Shown: positions 34,039-43,869 of the stretch, piece after piece
Position numbering within the stretch: position 1 is the first letter of the stretch
Layout: each line of letters begins with the position of its first letter
Assembly: GCA_002900995.3 (NCBI GenBank)
Contig: CM035314.1
Coordinates: 2,949,234-3,013,233, forward strand
Length of the DNA: 64,000 nucleotides
DNA from: Ganoderma boninense
Lineage: Eukaryota > Basidiomycota > Agaricomycetes > Polyporales > Polyporaceae
Direction of reading: 5' to 3'
Program-made: the position numbers and the translations under genes
Notes under the pieces: model-generated
Databases searched by the model: none
Seen by the model: only the letters and a program-made list of their open reading frames with translations
What the model was told of the DNA's origin: nothing

Positions 34039-34306
34039 ATGGATAGTCGACCTTCTCCTGCCAGTGCTACAATATTCTCCGACTCCAGCGCATACATCTC
34101 AGAATCGCCGCGGCCTTCCGATCCCATCTCCCTTCCCGTCGACTCGAGCGATTTCCGTAATCGCCGTACGCTTGCCAATACTGCTTCGAGGTGAGTACAA
34201 CGGCTGTCCACATTCCGCACGATCACGGTGCCGCAGTGACCATCATCGTTCCCTCTTCTGTCGACTCGAGCGCTCTAGGATCGCCGCCCGCCGATACCAT
34301 TCCGAG
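34039..34306 (+). other. Possible short upstream exons before K8
   Basis: An ATG-started stretch (34039-34190, beginning MDSRPSPASATIFSDSSAYI) ends at a good GTGAGT donor. A second donor follows at 34307, with an acceptor TTTTAG ending at 34415, just before K8. A decayed relative of the first stretch is at about 11976-12046. It may be a 5'UTR exon or a remnant of another gene. No function is assigned. Confidence 0.3.
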
Positions 34307-34334
34307 GTGAGTACTTACATACTCACTTAAGCTG

Positions 34335-34405
34335 GCTTGCAAACGTCCACATCACGCGCGGCCCCGGTGAAAAGTAGTGACTCGTCCCCTTCTGCCCTTA
34401 TCGCG
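34335..34405 (+). promoter_or_regulatory. Shared leader block upstream of K8
   Basis: AACGTCCACATCACGCGCGG, CCCCGGTG, AGTGACTCGTCCCC and CTTATCGC, inside the putative intron 34307-34415. Confidence 0.5.
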
Positions 34406-34466
34406 AATCTTTTAGGTGCTTGAACCTGCTCCAAACTACCAGTCTACCACAGAATCGGCCGTGCAT

Positions 34467-35312
34467 ATGGAACCGGACTCCATGTTTGCCCCCGGCCAGA
34501 CGGTCACCCTCCAAACTCACACTCCAGAACGCACGTTGACGTTCGCCATCGACAGGTCATTCGCCCCATTCTCCAAAGCCGTCGTGCTCCTCGCCCGCTG
34601 TCCCGAGCTCGAGCTCGGCCCCGATCCCGTCGTCGTCAAGATGTTCGACCCTCGTTTCCTCAACGAGCGGTTCATGGACACAGCGCACTCTCGCCCCCAT
34701 CCGTGGAGCCTCGAAGCGGAGCGCGCGGCAGATGCCATCTGGGACGACGAGCCCTTCGACGACCTCGAGCTCTACGAGGACGAGCCGCAGGACGCCGAGG
34801 GCCGAGCGGCGCGCGCAGCGCTGTGGGAGAAGTACTTCCGCACGCTCTCTACCAGGAGCTTCGAGGACGAGCGCGAGGCGTACGACCGCCTGCTTCCCCT
34901 CCAGGGCACCGCGATCCCGCGGCTCCTCCTCACAGGGACGGTCCTCCCCCCAGACGAGCGGGCGATCGAGCTGCAGGCGATCGTGCTCGAGTACGTCGCG
35001 GACGCCGTCAGCCTGTGCGACGTGCCGCCCGAGCTGGTCACCCCAGAGCTGTGCGCGGCGCTCTTCCGGACCGTGGACAGCTTCGCGGGGTACGGCGTGG
35101 TGCACGCGGACTTGAACTGCGGCAACGTGCTGTTCGCGCCTCGCGCGCGGCCGACGCGCGTGGTGGTCATCGATTTTGAGGGTGCGGTGTTGCGGACGGA
35201 AGGCGAGGACGAGGAGGCGTGGCGGGAGTGCGTGAGGTTCCACAACGACGGCCCGCATGTGCGCCGGATGTTGAAGGACAGGGGGGTCCGTCTTCCGGGC
35301 GCTGCTGTATGA
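34467..35312 (+). CDS. Kinase-like protein K8 with DFE in place of DFG (intact)
   Basis: This intact 281-residue protein starts MEPDSMFAPGQTV. It is the inverted counterpart of K4. The landmarks are VVVKMFDPRF, DEREAYDRLLPLQG, the hinge-like VLEYV, a catalytic loop VVHADLNCGNVLF and IDFEGA, again with Glu for the DFG glycine. An in-frame extension starts at a GTG at 34416 directly after an AG, so I take that as the exon start after a 5'UTR intron and use the ATG at 34467. Confidence 0.78.
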   Translation: MEPDSMFAPGQTVTLQTHTPERTLTFAIDRSFAPFSKAVVLLARCPELELGPDPVVVKMFDPRFLNERFMDTAHSRPHPWSLEAERAADAIWDDEPFDDLELYEDEPQDAEGRAARAALWEKYFRTLSTRSFEDEREAYDRLLPLQGTAIPRLLLTGTVLPPDERAIELQAIVLEYVADAVSLCDVPPELVTPELCAALFRTVDSFAGYGVVHADLNCGNVLFAPRARPTRVVVIDFEGAVLRTEGEDEEAWRECVRFHNDGPHVRRMLKDRGVRLPGAAV

Positions 35313-36130
35313 CTTTGGAGTGGCGCTGTTGAGGACATGCATTGTGACTATCTCTGCACCTGTTGTTCTTGCGTTGTCGGTGCTGCTGAGCTTCCGGTGT
35401 AGGTCGAGAAATGAAAATCTCGGCGCGATGTGAAAACTGCGGGTGCTTCGCTAAACGTTCCACAGCCACCACATCCGTGTCAGTTTCCGGTCAAATCCTC
35501 GCCTGCTGCCACGCAAGTCCTACGGGGTGGGAAAGCCTACCGCTGTCAACGGTATAACCATCCTACTTCCCCGCGGCGGCGAACCAAACAATGGACATTG
35601 GACCCTCGGGCCTCCTTAGACAAACTGGAGCGACACCGTTAACAGGGTGCCTTTGAAGGCCTGTACACAGTCGGCAATCTGCTGTGACACGACGTGCAGA
35701 ACCCGGCCCTCTTCTGGTATCTTTGAGCGTGCTAATGCTGTGGGGTTGAAATATTTGACTGAGAGCGCAACAATGCCGCCGGCCTGAGAGAGTCACCGTC
35801 GATGGTAGCAGAGATAGAGCGTCGGCACCTTGACCAAGACAAGCGCGACTGTTCTGCCTGTGAGCTATGCGACTGTATGGATAGGTGTCGAGCACGTTCA
35901 AGTTTGTGAACGGCAGTAGTAGATGCTTAAAAGGAGGGGCCAGAAGGAACTTGTTCTGACTGACTGACACCTTCCAGGCATTTCTTTCCTTTCCAGTACA
36001 CAGAAGCATAGCTCCAGTTCACAAGTCGAGAAGCAGAGGGTGCCGGTGGTACAGTACTACAGTGACTCGCATGCGCAGATCTAGTACTGGATGCATGTAA
36101 GGCGCCTAGAGCCTTCCAAAACCCGGCCTA
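35313..36130. other. Intergenic, duplicated at 51235-51944
   Basis: From 35409 it is nearly identical to the sequence directly after the third gap. No gene is seen. Confidence 0.5.
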
Positions 36131-36159
36131 GCCCGGCTTGCCGGTTTCGGCCGAGCGCC
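36131..36159 (+). promoter_or_regulatory. Conserved upstream element, second promoter class
   Basis: GCCCGGCTTGCCGG followed by TTTCGGCCGAGCGCC, about 120 bases upstream of the K9 start. It matches the elements before K3 and K10. Confidence 0.5.
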
Positions 36160-36290
36160 AGGCTGCAGTATACTTCTCACTCTCGATCGACACACTCTCT
36201 CAGACGGAGTAACGTTCCCAACTATTATAACGATTTGAAGAGGCGTTGAGGAACTTGAATTACCTGCGTAAATCGCTCATGGACGCGAGC

Positions 36291-36302
36291 CCCATCCTCC
36301 TC
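36291..36302 (+). repeat. LINE target-site duplication, left
   Basis: CCCATCCTCCTC, repeated at 41707-41718 and present once in the uninterrupted site in the copy at 52093. Confidence 0.95.
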
Positions 36303-36322
36303 TTTCTTTCTTTCTTTCTTTC
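36303..36322 (-). repeat. LINE 3' tail, five GAAA units
   Basis: TTTC x5 on the plus strand, GAAA x5 at the 3' end of the minus-strand element, directly abutting the target-site duplication. The tail is a tetranucleotide repeat and not poly(A). Confidence 0.9.
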
Positions 36323-36945
36323 TGGATCCCGTTTATTGCCCTGCGAGGCCGTGCCTCATGGTAGGCTCTAGATACATATGTAGCTACGTATAATGAATCA
36401 TGGTCGGCTTTACCGGGGGCCCGAAGGCCCATGCGAATCTAGGGGGGTTCCTCGGGGGGAGTAGCGTTGACGACAGTGCAGAAGGCACGCGCAATGCGCC
36501 GAGGAGGGGGCGGAGCTTGGGGCGGTAGGTAAGGAGATACAGGAGGGGCAGGGCATCGGGTTGGTGCATTGCGGACGTCCGACCTCTCCCGGCCATTGAA
36601 GGCAAGGGAACAGGATATAAACCTGCCGCCCGCTGGGTGCGATTACGCCCCTGGGAAGAACCTCTTGCCGCGGTCAGGAGTACGCATAGCGGTTGCCCCG
36701 CTGTACGTCAGAACTCCCCCGTCCCTAGAGCGAGCGAACGCCCGCAATGCAACAAACCGTGGGATCGCTGAGGCAGGCAGATACAAACAGTGCGCGTGAG
36801 ACCAAAACCGCTAACTGTAGTGAGGAGCAGAGGGGAAGGGTGAGTGAGGAGAGAGAAGGGAGGAGGGTGGGGTGCGTGCGATGGACAACGACTGTGTGGA
36901 GAGACGGGGATGTCAGCGCTGAGGTGTGGGAGAGGGTATGAGTGC

Positions 36946-39900
36946 TCAGCCTGGGGGGTGGCGACGACTTGCGCGCGCAGGCGGGTTGCGTTGCTGGCTA
37001 CGCCGTGGTTGGTCTTGCTGCGGTGTGACGTTGCCGAACGTGTGCGCGAGCCGCCTTGTGGCACCCACGTATCGAAGGAGGGGCTGCCAGGCATCTGGGG
37101 TGCCCAGGAGGGCGGAAAGGTCGCGTCCGCGTCGGCCCATGCCGGACAGATAACGCTCGCGCGCGTGAGCATGCGCGGGGCAGATCAGGAGGTAATGAAG
37201 GACGGTCTCTGGGGCGTCGGCGCATGCCGGACAGAGCGGGGAGGGCGCTCGCGAGATGCGATGAAGGTGGGCATTGAGGGGCGCGTGGCCACTGCGGAGC
37301 TGGAAGAGGGCGGCGGCTTGTCGGCGGGACAGCGACTGAATGGATTTCATGTACTTTGGCGATGGCAGGGCTGGGTCGACAGCGAGGAAACGTCTCCCCC
37401 GTACCGAGTTGCGCCAGGCCTCGGCGGCCCTCGCGTTGAGCGACTTGAGGTACGTGAGCTTGACTTTGGCCGCACTGATCGGGAGCGGCTTGCGAAGGAG
37501 TGGGGGGAGGCGTCGGCGGGAGCTGTTCTCCTCAGCGCTGCGCGTGGCTTGCTTGGCCTCGAGGTCGGCTAACTCGTTCCCTTTGACCCCAGTGTGGCCG
37601 GGTACCCACCGCAGGGTGAGGTCTGGGTTGGGGACGTCCTTTGCCACGCCGCGCGCACGGAGTGCCTCTGCGCGCTGCAGCAGGTAGTCAGTAAGGTAGT
37701 GCGAGGGGCGAGGACGTATCTGTTGTGAGGCCTCGATAGAGGATTTGTTGTCCAGGGCTACTGAGGGTCCGTCGACGGCAGTCTGTTCTGAGCGCAGGAG
37801 CTCGACTCCCATGACCGCCCCTACGATCTCCGCCTCGTAAACCCCGTACTCTGAGGCGGATCCGAGGTGGTATCGCAGGGTGCGTCGGTGCGCCGTCTTC
37901 CTCCGGACCAGCACCGCGGACGCCCCCACCTTGTCGTCCTTCTCCGAGCCGTCTGTGTACACCGATACGTCGTGCTTGCGCATCCATTCCTCGTCCTCGT
38001 CCAGTGCCTTCTCTTTGCCGTCGCTAATGAGGGCGCGTGCTGCGGGTGACGTATTCGGGTGGTATCGCACCGGGCGCAGCTTTTCCATACGCAGGGGGGT
38101 GTCAGGGGAGACGTAGGCATGCATGAGTTCATGCAGCTGGGAGCGGTGCTTCTTGACGTAGCGGGCGGCGGAACGGCGGACGTGCGGGACGAGAGGGTGG
38201 GGGGGCGCGAGGGTGCAGAGCCGGACTGTGGCACGGTGGCACAGCTTGTCGATGATGGCAGTGAAGGGGAGCACATCTGCATGCGCAGTCATAAGGTCAG
38301 TAGCGGTAGTGCGCATCGCACCTGTTATGAGGATAGCCGCCTCCCGGTGGACGCGCCCGAGTTTCCTGACCGCGCCGACTGAGCCATGAGAGCGCCGAGC
38401 CCCGCCTGGCTTGGTGATGGGCGTGATGAAGGTGTCGACTGCGTAGAGCATACTGGGGATGGCGACCGCAAGGTAGAGCCTTCTGATGAGGGCGGGAGCG
38501 AGTCCATACTGTGAGCGAGCCAGCCGGCGGAGTGCGGTGACCCAGACCATGCCCTTTCCCAGGGCAGCGGCGACGTGCTGGTGGAAGCGAAGGCGGTGGT
38601 CGACAAGGACGCCTAGGAACCGGTGATGAGAGGAGGGGGCAATCGTGGTGTCCCCCAGCACGAGGTCGGGGCCTAGCGCGTCGGAAGCCTTGCGCGACAT
38701 ATTGAGGAGGCCGAATTTGTCGAGGGAGAAGTGGGAGTTATGCGATGCTGACCATTCATTGGCGCCCCCCGGGCGGGAGAAGAAGTCCTGCAACTTAATG
38801 TGAGTGTCAGTGAAAGTGCGCCCCAGCGTGATAAGCGCGACGTCGTCCATGGACCCCACAGCGATTTCACCCTTCTTGGAGGAGGCACTGTTAATTAAAA
38901 AGGTGTTAAAGAATCCGTATAAGATCACCGAGAGGGGGCAGCCTTGATCAATGCCGCTGAGAATGTCGAAGGGGGCGGATTCGTAGTCGTCAAATTTGAG
39001 GCGCGTGCGGCGTCCGCTAAGTTTGCGTCGCAGCCAGTCCGTCACCGTGCTTGGAACACCAAGCATGCGCATGTTGTGGAAGAGGCGTTCGGGAGTGGCT
39101 GCGGGGAAGGCGGACTTGATGTCGAGAAAGAGTACCGAGGCCACCTTGCCCCGCCGCCAGGCATCCCGGATGGTCTTGGTGACGAGGTGGATCGAGTCCG
39201 TGGTCGTACGGCCCGCCCTGCCACCAAATTGATGGTCCGCCAGGAGGGAGAGGGTCTCAGCCTGGTAAACTAGGACGTCAGCAACGCAACGTGATAAGAT
39301 TTTTGACATGCAGTTCAATAGTGCGATGGGGCGGTGGGCCTTCGCTGTAGTGTAGTCTGTCTTGCCAGGCTTGCGGAGGACGATCGTGTCGGACAGTTGC
39401 CATTCCTCTGGGTAATATTGCAGCGCGAAGGTCGCCCTGAAGAGGGGGCCTAGGAGCGGCGTGAGCGTGGCAGAGCAGTGGATGTAAACCTCGTTGGGGA
39501 TGCCGTCGGGGCCCGGAGCTTTGAAGGCACGGAGTGCAGCAATGGCGCGGTCGACCTGAAGGTCTGAGATGTCAGTGAATGCAAAACGTGGGGGGGGATA
39601 TTCCTCCTCGGGAGTGGGAGGGGGGTTCGGGCCAGGCGGGAGGAAGAAGGTGTCGTAGAACTCTCTGCCTTTGGCGTCGTTGTCTGTCAGGATGCGAGAC
39701 GGGTCAGCCACGGACTTCAGAGAGGGAATACGTGCCGCGCCGCCATCTGACTGTCCCCGCTTGAGAAAACGATGCGCCGTCCATATGGAGTGAGCGTCCG
39801 TGTCGTCCAAGAAGGCCGTCCAGCAATCCTTGCGCGCGTACTTGATGCGCTCGGCGTAGCGGTTCCTGACCTGCCGATACTCTTCGTGAGCTGGGTGCTC

Positions 39901-40977
39901 AGGGTCGTGCTTGTGCTTGAAGGACATGCGGCCTGCACGCTGCTTCTGTTTGCGCAGGAGGGTAAGGTCTTTCGACCACCAGCGCCTGGAGAAGGGGGTC
40001 GGGTTCGTGAACGGCACCTCCTGGTCGACGGCGGCCGCAATGGCTGCATTGAGGCGGCGTAAGTGAGCGTCGAAGTCGGCTGTGCTGAGGATGTCGGGCG
40101 CGACCGGGTGGGCGTCGAGGTGGGCGCGCAATGCGCGGTCGAACTCCTCCCAGTCGACCTCCCGGAAGTTTCGCCGGCGTGGCGGGACCGCCGCTGCAAG
40201 TGAAACATCTAAGGTGGTTAGTATGGGGAAATGGTCAGTTTTGGTCGGGCGCAAATGCGGGGCCGTGGTGCAACGGAGGAGGAGATCGCTGAGGCTGGAG
40301 GAGACGAAAACGTTGTCTGGCCGAGTGAGGTTCCGAGAGCTGAGCACCTCCAGGGTGGGTACGCCAGCTGGGAGCGCCATCTCGAGGTCGAAGTCTGCGG
40401 TGTGGTTGAGCAGGCGTTGCGAGCGTTCGAGAGCCTGGGGGGTGAATAGGTGATGGTTGCGGGGCTCGTCCCAGGCCGGGTTGTGTCTGTTGAAATCACC
40501 GAGCCAGATGAGTGCGTCTTGCGTGCCCGCCGCACCTACCGTTCTCATCAATCGACGGGCCGCCCTTGCGACTGCGTGTAGCGCACGGTCGTGCGCGCCG
40601 TCGACATATAAGTTGAAAAGGTGGATTGTGCGCCCTCCCGCCGTCAGTGCGATAGCCGTGACATCGGGCGAGGGGACATTGAGAGGTCGCCAAACGTTGG
40701 AGGAGATGGCCGTGCTAACTAGCAGCACCGAACGGGAGGGAATGGTGGAGTCGCGGTGGCCGTCTGGGTACACCACCGTCCATCGAGACGACGCTCTGGT
40801 CAGCCCGAGCTGGTCGATGTAGGGCTCTTGAATGGCGAGGATGTCGTAGTCCCGTGTGTCGGCCGAGTGGAGGAGGTCGTACTGCGCGTTGATCGAACGG
40901 TTGACATTTTGCTGCCATATCCTGAGGTGTGTGAGTGGTGGATTCCCGGGCGCGCCATTTCGCCGGTGTTCAGGCAT
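36946..40977 (-). CDS. LINE ORF2: endonuclease, reverse transcriptase, RNase H
   Basis: ORF2 is intact at 1,343 residues. The endonuclease-exonuclease-phosphatase domain (about 17-255) shows QNVN (23-26), QEPY (Glu51), WLGDFNRHNPAWDE (158-171) and TDHF (247-250). The reverse transcriptase (about 485-780) shows KAHRPIALLN, FLDIKSAF with the first Asp at 619, SGIDQGCPLS and a SMDD box with Asp711-712. RNase H (about 1003-1145) shows VYTDGS, YEAEIVGA, LDNKSSIEA and HTGVKGNELAD. A C-terminal Cys/His cluster (CPACADAPETVLHYLLICPAH) resembles the zinc-binding tail of related elements. The start ATG overlaps the ORF1 stop in ATGCCTGA, which suggests translation by termination-reinitiation. All expected catalytic residues are present. 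Confidence 0.93.
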   Translation of the reverse strand: MPEHRRNGAPGNPPLTHLRIWQQNVNRSINAQYDLLHSADTRDYDILAIQEPYIDQLGLTRASSRWTVVYPDGHRDSTIPSRSVLLVSTAISSNVWRPLNVPSPDVTAIALTAGGRTIHLFNLYVDGAHDRALHAVARAARRLMRTVGAAGTQDALIWLGDFNRHNPAWDEPRNHHLFTPQALERSQRLLNHTADFDLEMALPAGVPTLEVLSSRNLTRPDNVFVSSSLSDLLLRCTTAPHLRPTKTDHFPILTTLDVSLAAAVPPRRRNFREVDWEEFDRALRAHLDAHPVAPDILSTADFDAHLRRLNAAIAAAVDQEVPFTNPTPFSRRWWSKDLTLLRKQKQRAGRMSFKHKHDPEHPAHEEYRQVRNRYAERIKYARKDCWTAFLDDTDAHSIWTAHRFLKRGQSDGGAARIPSLKSVADPSRILTDNDAKGREFYDTFFLPPGPNPPPTPEEEYPPPRFAFTDISDLQVDRAIAALRAFKAPGPDGIPNEVYIHCSATLTPLLGPLFRATFALQYYPEEWQLSDTIVLRKPGKTDYTTAKAHRPIALLNCMSKILSRCVADVLVYQAETLSLLADHQFGGRAGRTTTDSIHLVTKTIRDAWRRGKVASVLFLDIKSAFPAATPERLFHNMRMLGVPSTVTDWLRRKLSGRRTRLKFDDYESAPFDILSGIDQGCPLSVILYGFFNTFLINSASSKKGEIAVGSMDDVALITLGRTFTDTHIKLQDFFSRPGGANEWSASHNSHFSLDKFGLLNMSRKASDALGPDLVLGDTTIAPSSHHRFLGVLVDHRLRFHQHVAAALGKGMVWVTALRRLARSQYGLAPALIRRLYLAVAIPSMLYAVDTFITPITKPGGARRSHGSVGAVRKLGRVHREAAILITGAMRTTATDLMTAHADVLPFTAIIDKLCHRATVRLCTLAPPHPLVPHVRRSAARYVKKHRSQLHELMHAYVSPDTPLRMEKLRPVRYHPNTSPAARALISDGKEKALDEDEEWMRKHDVSVYTDGSEKDDKVGASAVLVRRKTAHRRTLRYHLGSASEYGVYEAEIVGAVMGVELLRSEQTAVDGPSVALDNKSSIEASQQIRPRPSHYLTDYLLQRAEALRARGVAKDVPNPDLTLRWVPGHTGVKGNELADLEAKQATRSAEENSSRRRLPPLLRKPLPISAAKVKLTYLKSLNARAAEAWRNSVRGRRFLAVDPALPSPKYMKSIQSLSRRQAAALFQLRSGHAPLNAHLHRISRAPSPLCPACADAPETVLHYLLICPAHAHARERYLSGMGRRGRDLSALLGTPDAWQPLLRYVGATRRLAHTFGNVTPQQDQPRRSQQRNPPARASRRHPPG

Positions 40978-41706
40978 TAAGGTCTACTGAGGAGAGCGCT
41001 GGGGAACGGGCGTTGGCGTTGGCGTTGGCGTTGGCGTTGGCGTTGGTGAAGGGGAGCGTGGACTGCGCCAAACGAGCCTGCTCGCCTCGCCATCGCTGCG
41101 AAGGCACCGGGGCTGGGGGATCCTCGACGTCGTTCCCGAGAGTGCCTTGGATGGCCTCCCAGAGTGTGCCCCGCCTGGGGTCATCTAGCTGAGGGACCCA
41201 GGAGTCGGGGTCCGCGGTCGGGAAGAAACGGAGGCGGTTTTCTGGGTGGCGCGCGTCCGCCCGACGGAGTCTGTCTATGAAGATGGGGCAGTCTCTGCTC
41301 CAGGTGGCGTGCCCGAACTTGTTGCAGGCCGAGCACTTCTGCTCCCGTGGGTTGCTCTTCGTGCATTCGCTGGTGCGGTGAGCGCGAGCACAGGTGCCGC
41401 ACTTGTCGACTTCTTGTGGGCAATCGCGGGCGAGGTGACCCGCGTCATACTGGTGACATTTGGCGCAGCGCATGGGCTCCGCGATATTCTTGCGTGCGGA
41501 GACTCGCTTGCCCGCGAGAGTGAGCCCCCTGCTGATCAGGGCGTTGGCAGCTGTTGGGCTGTTAATGGTTAGTAGTAAGTGAGCAAAGCGCTGTTCGCGG
41601 CGGCGCCGCACGACCGGCTTAATCCAGCGTGCCTCCATTATGGAGTCAGCCTGCATGCCCGTCCCTTCTTCAACTTCCCGCCAGGCTGAGGCGTCATGCG
41701 GGTCAA
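40970..41706 (-). CDS. LINE ORF1: gag-like zinc-knuckle protein, 5' truncated
   Basis: About 244 codons remain. The first in-frame ATG is at 41656, but the frame is open to the junction (DPHDASAWREVEEGTG), so the true start is missing. Three knuckles are visible: CAKCHQYDAGHLARDC, CGTCARAHRTSEC and CSACNKFGHATWSRDC. They are expected to bind element RNA. A short Asn-Ala repeat precedes the C-terminus. The usual N-terminal portion of fungal gag-like ORF1 is absent. Confidence 0.85.
41011..41046 (-). repeat. 6-bp tandem repeat in ORF1
   Basis: Six CGTTGG units encode an Asn-Ala dipeptide repeat near the end of ORF1. Confidence 0.9.
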
Positions 41707-41718
41707 CCCATCCTCCTC
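41707..41718 (+). repeat. LINE target-site duplication, right
   Basis: CCCATCCTCCTC, identical to 36291-36302. Confidence 0.95.
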
Positions 41719-42521
41719 CCCGGCCAGACCGTCACCCTCCAAACTCCGGAACGCACACTCACCTTCACCATCGACAGACCATTCGCCCCCTTCACAAAAG
41801 CCGTCGTCCTCCTTGCCCGCTCCCCGGAGCTCGGCCCCGATCCCGTCGTCGTGAAGATATTTGACCCCCGCTTCCTGGATGAGAGGCGAGTCATCGTCAC
41901 TCCCTACCGTCCGACATGTGTGTGGAAAGTCGAGACGGAGAAAGCGGTGGACGCGATCTGGGACGACCCCTCCAAGGAGGTCGACCTCTATGATGATTAT
42001 CCCGATAATGCTGAGGGAAAAGCCGCTCTCGCCACCCTCTGGGAGAAACACTTCCGCCTGCTCTCCACTGGCTGCTTCAAAGCCGAGCGGGCGGTCTACG
42101 ACCGCCTGCGTCCCCTACAGGGCTCTGCGATACCCCGTCTGCTCGCCACCGGCAACGTCCTCCCGCCAGACGAACGGGCGTTTCAACCTCCTGCGGTCGT
42201 GCTCGAGTACATCCCGGACGCCGTCAGTCTATGCGACGTACCAGTGGACTTTGTAACACCGAACCTATGCGCCACGCTCCTGCGCATTGTCGACAGCTTC
42301 GCGGGGTACGGCGCGATCCACGCGGACGTGAACTGGAACAACGTCCTGTTCACGCCGAGCGAGCGGCCTACGCGTGTCGTGGTCATCGACTTCGGGTGCG
42401 GGGGAGTGAGGCGGACCAGGATGACGAGGATTGGGAGCAGAGCGTGGTGTGGGGCAGCGATAGTCGGCGCGTGCGCCGGGTATTGGAGCGGAGGAGGATC
42501 ATCGGCGTGCCGACTGTATGA

Positions 42522-43869
42522 CCTTTGGGTTGCACGGCGCTCTGAACGGGCCCACTTGGGATGAGACTGGATAATAGATGTGCTCGAGGTTAGTGGGTTA
42601 TATGCACAGTGTTCAGCCCAGCCCTCTGTTGAGAAGGACGCCGGTCCTTGCTGCACGGAAACCGGTCTCTTCCGGCCCGCGTCGAGCGCCTAGTAGCAGC
42701 CAGCCGTCCGTGTCTACGACTTGTGACTTCACCTCACACAAACACCCCGACGCTCTACGTGTGTTCCCCATCGTAGGACAGCCGGCCACGACAGCTTGTT
42801 TTCATACTATCTAACCGCTCGCCATGGCAATGATGCAAGACGCACGGGCCTTGGAAGGTATGCGCGAGTATGGCACTTAGAGTTGGACTTCAACGATTGG
42901 CAGTGAGCTTTTTCTCCTTTCTTTTCTCTCTACAGCCTCGCGCTCAACCAGGCCGCCTCCGGGTATGTATGACCAGGCTAACATGCGCATGTTCTTACTA
43001 ACTTAGTCAGGATCTCATCTATCGGCCGTTGTCCCTTCGGTGCGTGCACTCTATAACCTGCCGGATGTCCATGCGTTGGCACAGGCACCCTGCTGCTCCT
43101 TCACCTTACCAGTCGCGCACGCCATTCCTCCTCCACTGCCAACCCCTACGCACTCTCCAGGGCTCCCAGTCTCGACTTCGACGCACCGCCGGCGGTGCCC
43201 TGCAAGATGGACACCCACGGCGTCGACTCACGATATGTGCGTGCTCATGATGTGTAAACACTGCGCTTGCGCGCACGATTCGTGCCCAGCGCCGCGTGCT
43301 TTACCGGGAGCTATTCTTCTACGCATCGCGGTGTCCAGGCCAGTGCGGCCTCAGCGCGCGTCAAGGCGCTCAGGTTCTGTGAGGAGTTCGGGAGAAGTAC
43401 GCAGACTTCGAGGAGCGCACGTCCTACTTACCGGCCTTGGACGAGACCATCCTGGAGCACGGCGCAGGCGTCTGCACAGAGAGGCATGAGCTTGAGGCCC
43501 CGGAGGGAGGTGATCAAAGCGGTTTTTGATCAAGGCCTGGAAGAAGCTGAGGTGACCGGTGCCCGTGGGTTTAAGAGTCAGTTCCGAGTCGTTGTCGTGG
43601 TCTCGAGTCATGCGCATATACGTCGGTGTGTCCTCCTCCTTTCGTGGATGGCGTTTCAGGTGAACTCTCACTGCGGAATGATCAAGGGGGGTGTATGTCG
43701 GTGCTTGCTTAACAGTTTAGGTCCACTCCATAATCCAGCTGGGGCGCACTGCACGTGGTTCGTCCCTCTCTGCTCTTCACTCTTCGCACGCCGGCTAATC
43801 CAGTGACGGCGACAGAGAAGGAGGTTGAGCTACGGACGTTCCTGTCCCCGCGCAATGGGGGACGTAACG
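42522..43869. other. Unassigned, diverged counterpart of 52921-54451
   Basis: Short matches to the other copy persist, for example an ACCGGTCTC..TCCGGCCCGCG segment and a GAGCACGGCGCAG segment with adjacent coding-like codons. Indels break every frame. No gene is called. Confidence 0.35.

Larger units (their letters stand above)
36303..41706 (-). mobile_element. Tad1-like LINE (non-LTR retrotransposon), 5' truncated
   Basis: The element is 5,404 bases on the minus strand. It has a gag-like ORF1 (40970-41706, open at the 5' junction), an overlapping ORF2 (36946-40977) with endonuclease, reverse transcriptase and RNase H, a ~620-base 3' region (36323-36945), and a GAAA tail. An exact 12-bp target-site duplication flanks it. 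The ORF1 frame runs open to the very last base, so the 5' end is lost, as is usual after incomplete reverse transcription. ORF2 has no stops or frameshifts, so the insertion is recent. The endonuclease-RT-RNase H order fits the Tad1 group of fungi, although clade assignment needs a tree. Confidence 0.93.
31080..42520 (+). repeat. Segmental duplication Y, plus-strand copy with LINE
   Basis: Inverted counterpart of 13439-20330, longer by the 5.4-kb LINE. Confidence 0.85.
36279..42521 (+). pseudogene. Kinase-like copy K9, split by a LINE
   Basis: The gene starts at the ATG at 36279 (MDASPIL), is cut after eight codons at 36302, and resumes at 41707. The 3' part reads LPGQTVTLQTPERTLTF, VVVKIFDPRF, HADVNWNN and IDFGCGG, then loses frame because four bases are missing near 42410. 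The original ending (ERRRIIGVPTV) survives in another frame to 42521. The intact sister at 52093-52920 shows what it looked like before both events. It is dead twice over unless the reads are wrong. Confidence 0.9.

Noticed and set aside
36303..41706. LTR retrotransposon
   Set aside because: No long terminal repeats, integrase or protease. The endonuclease-RT-RNase H order and the tail with target-site duplication fit a LINE.
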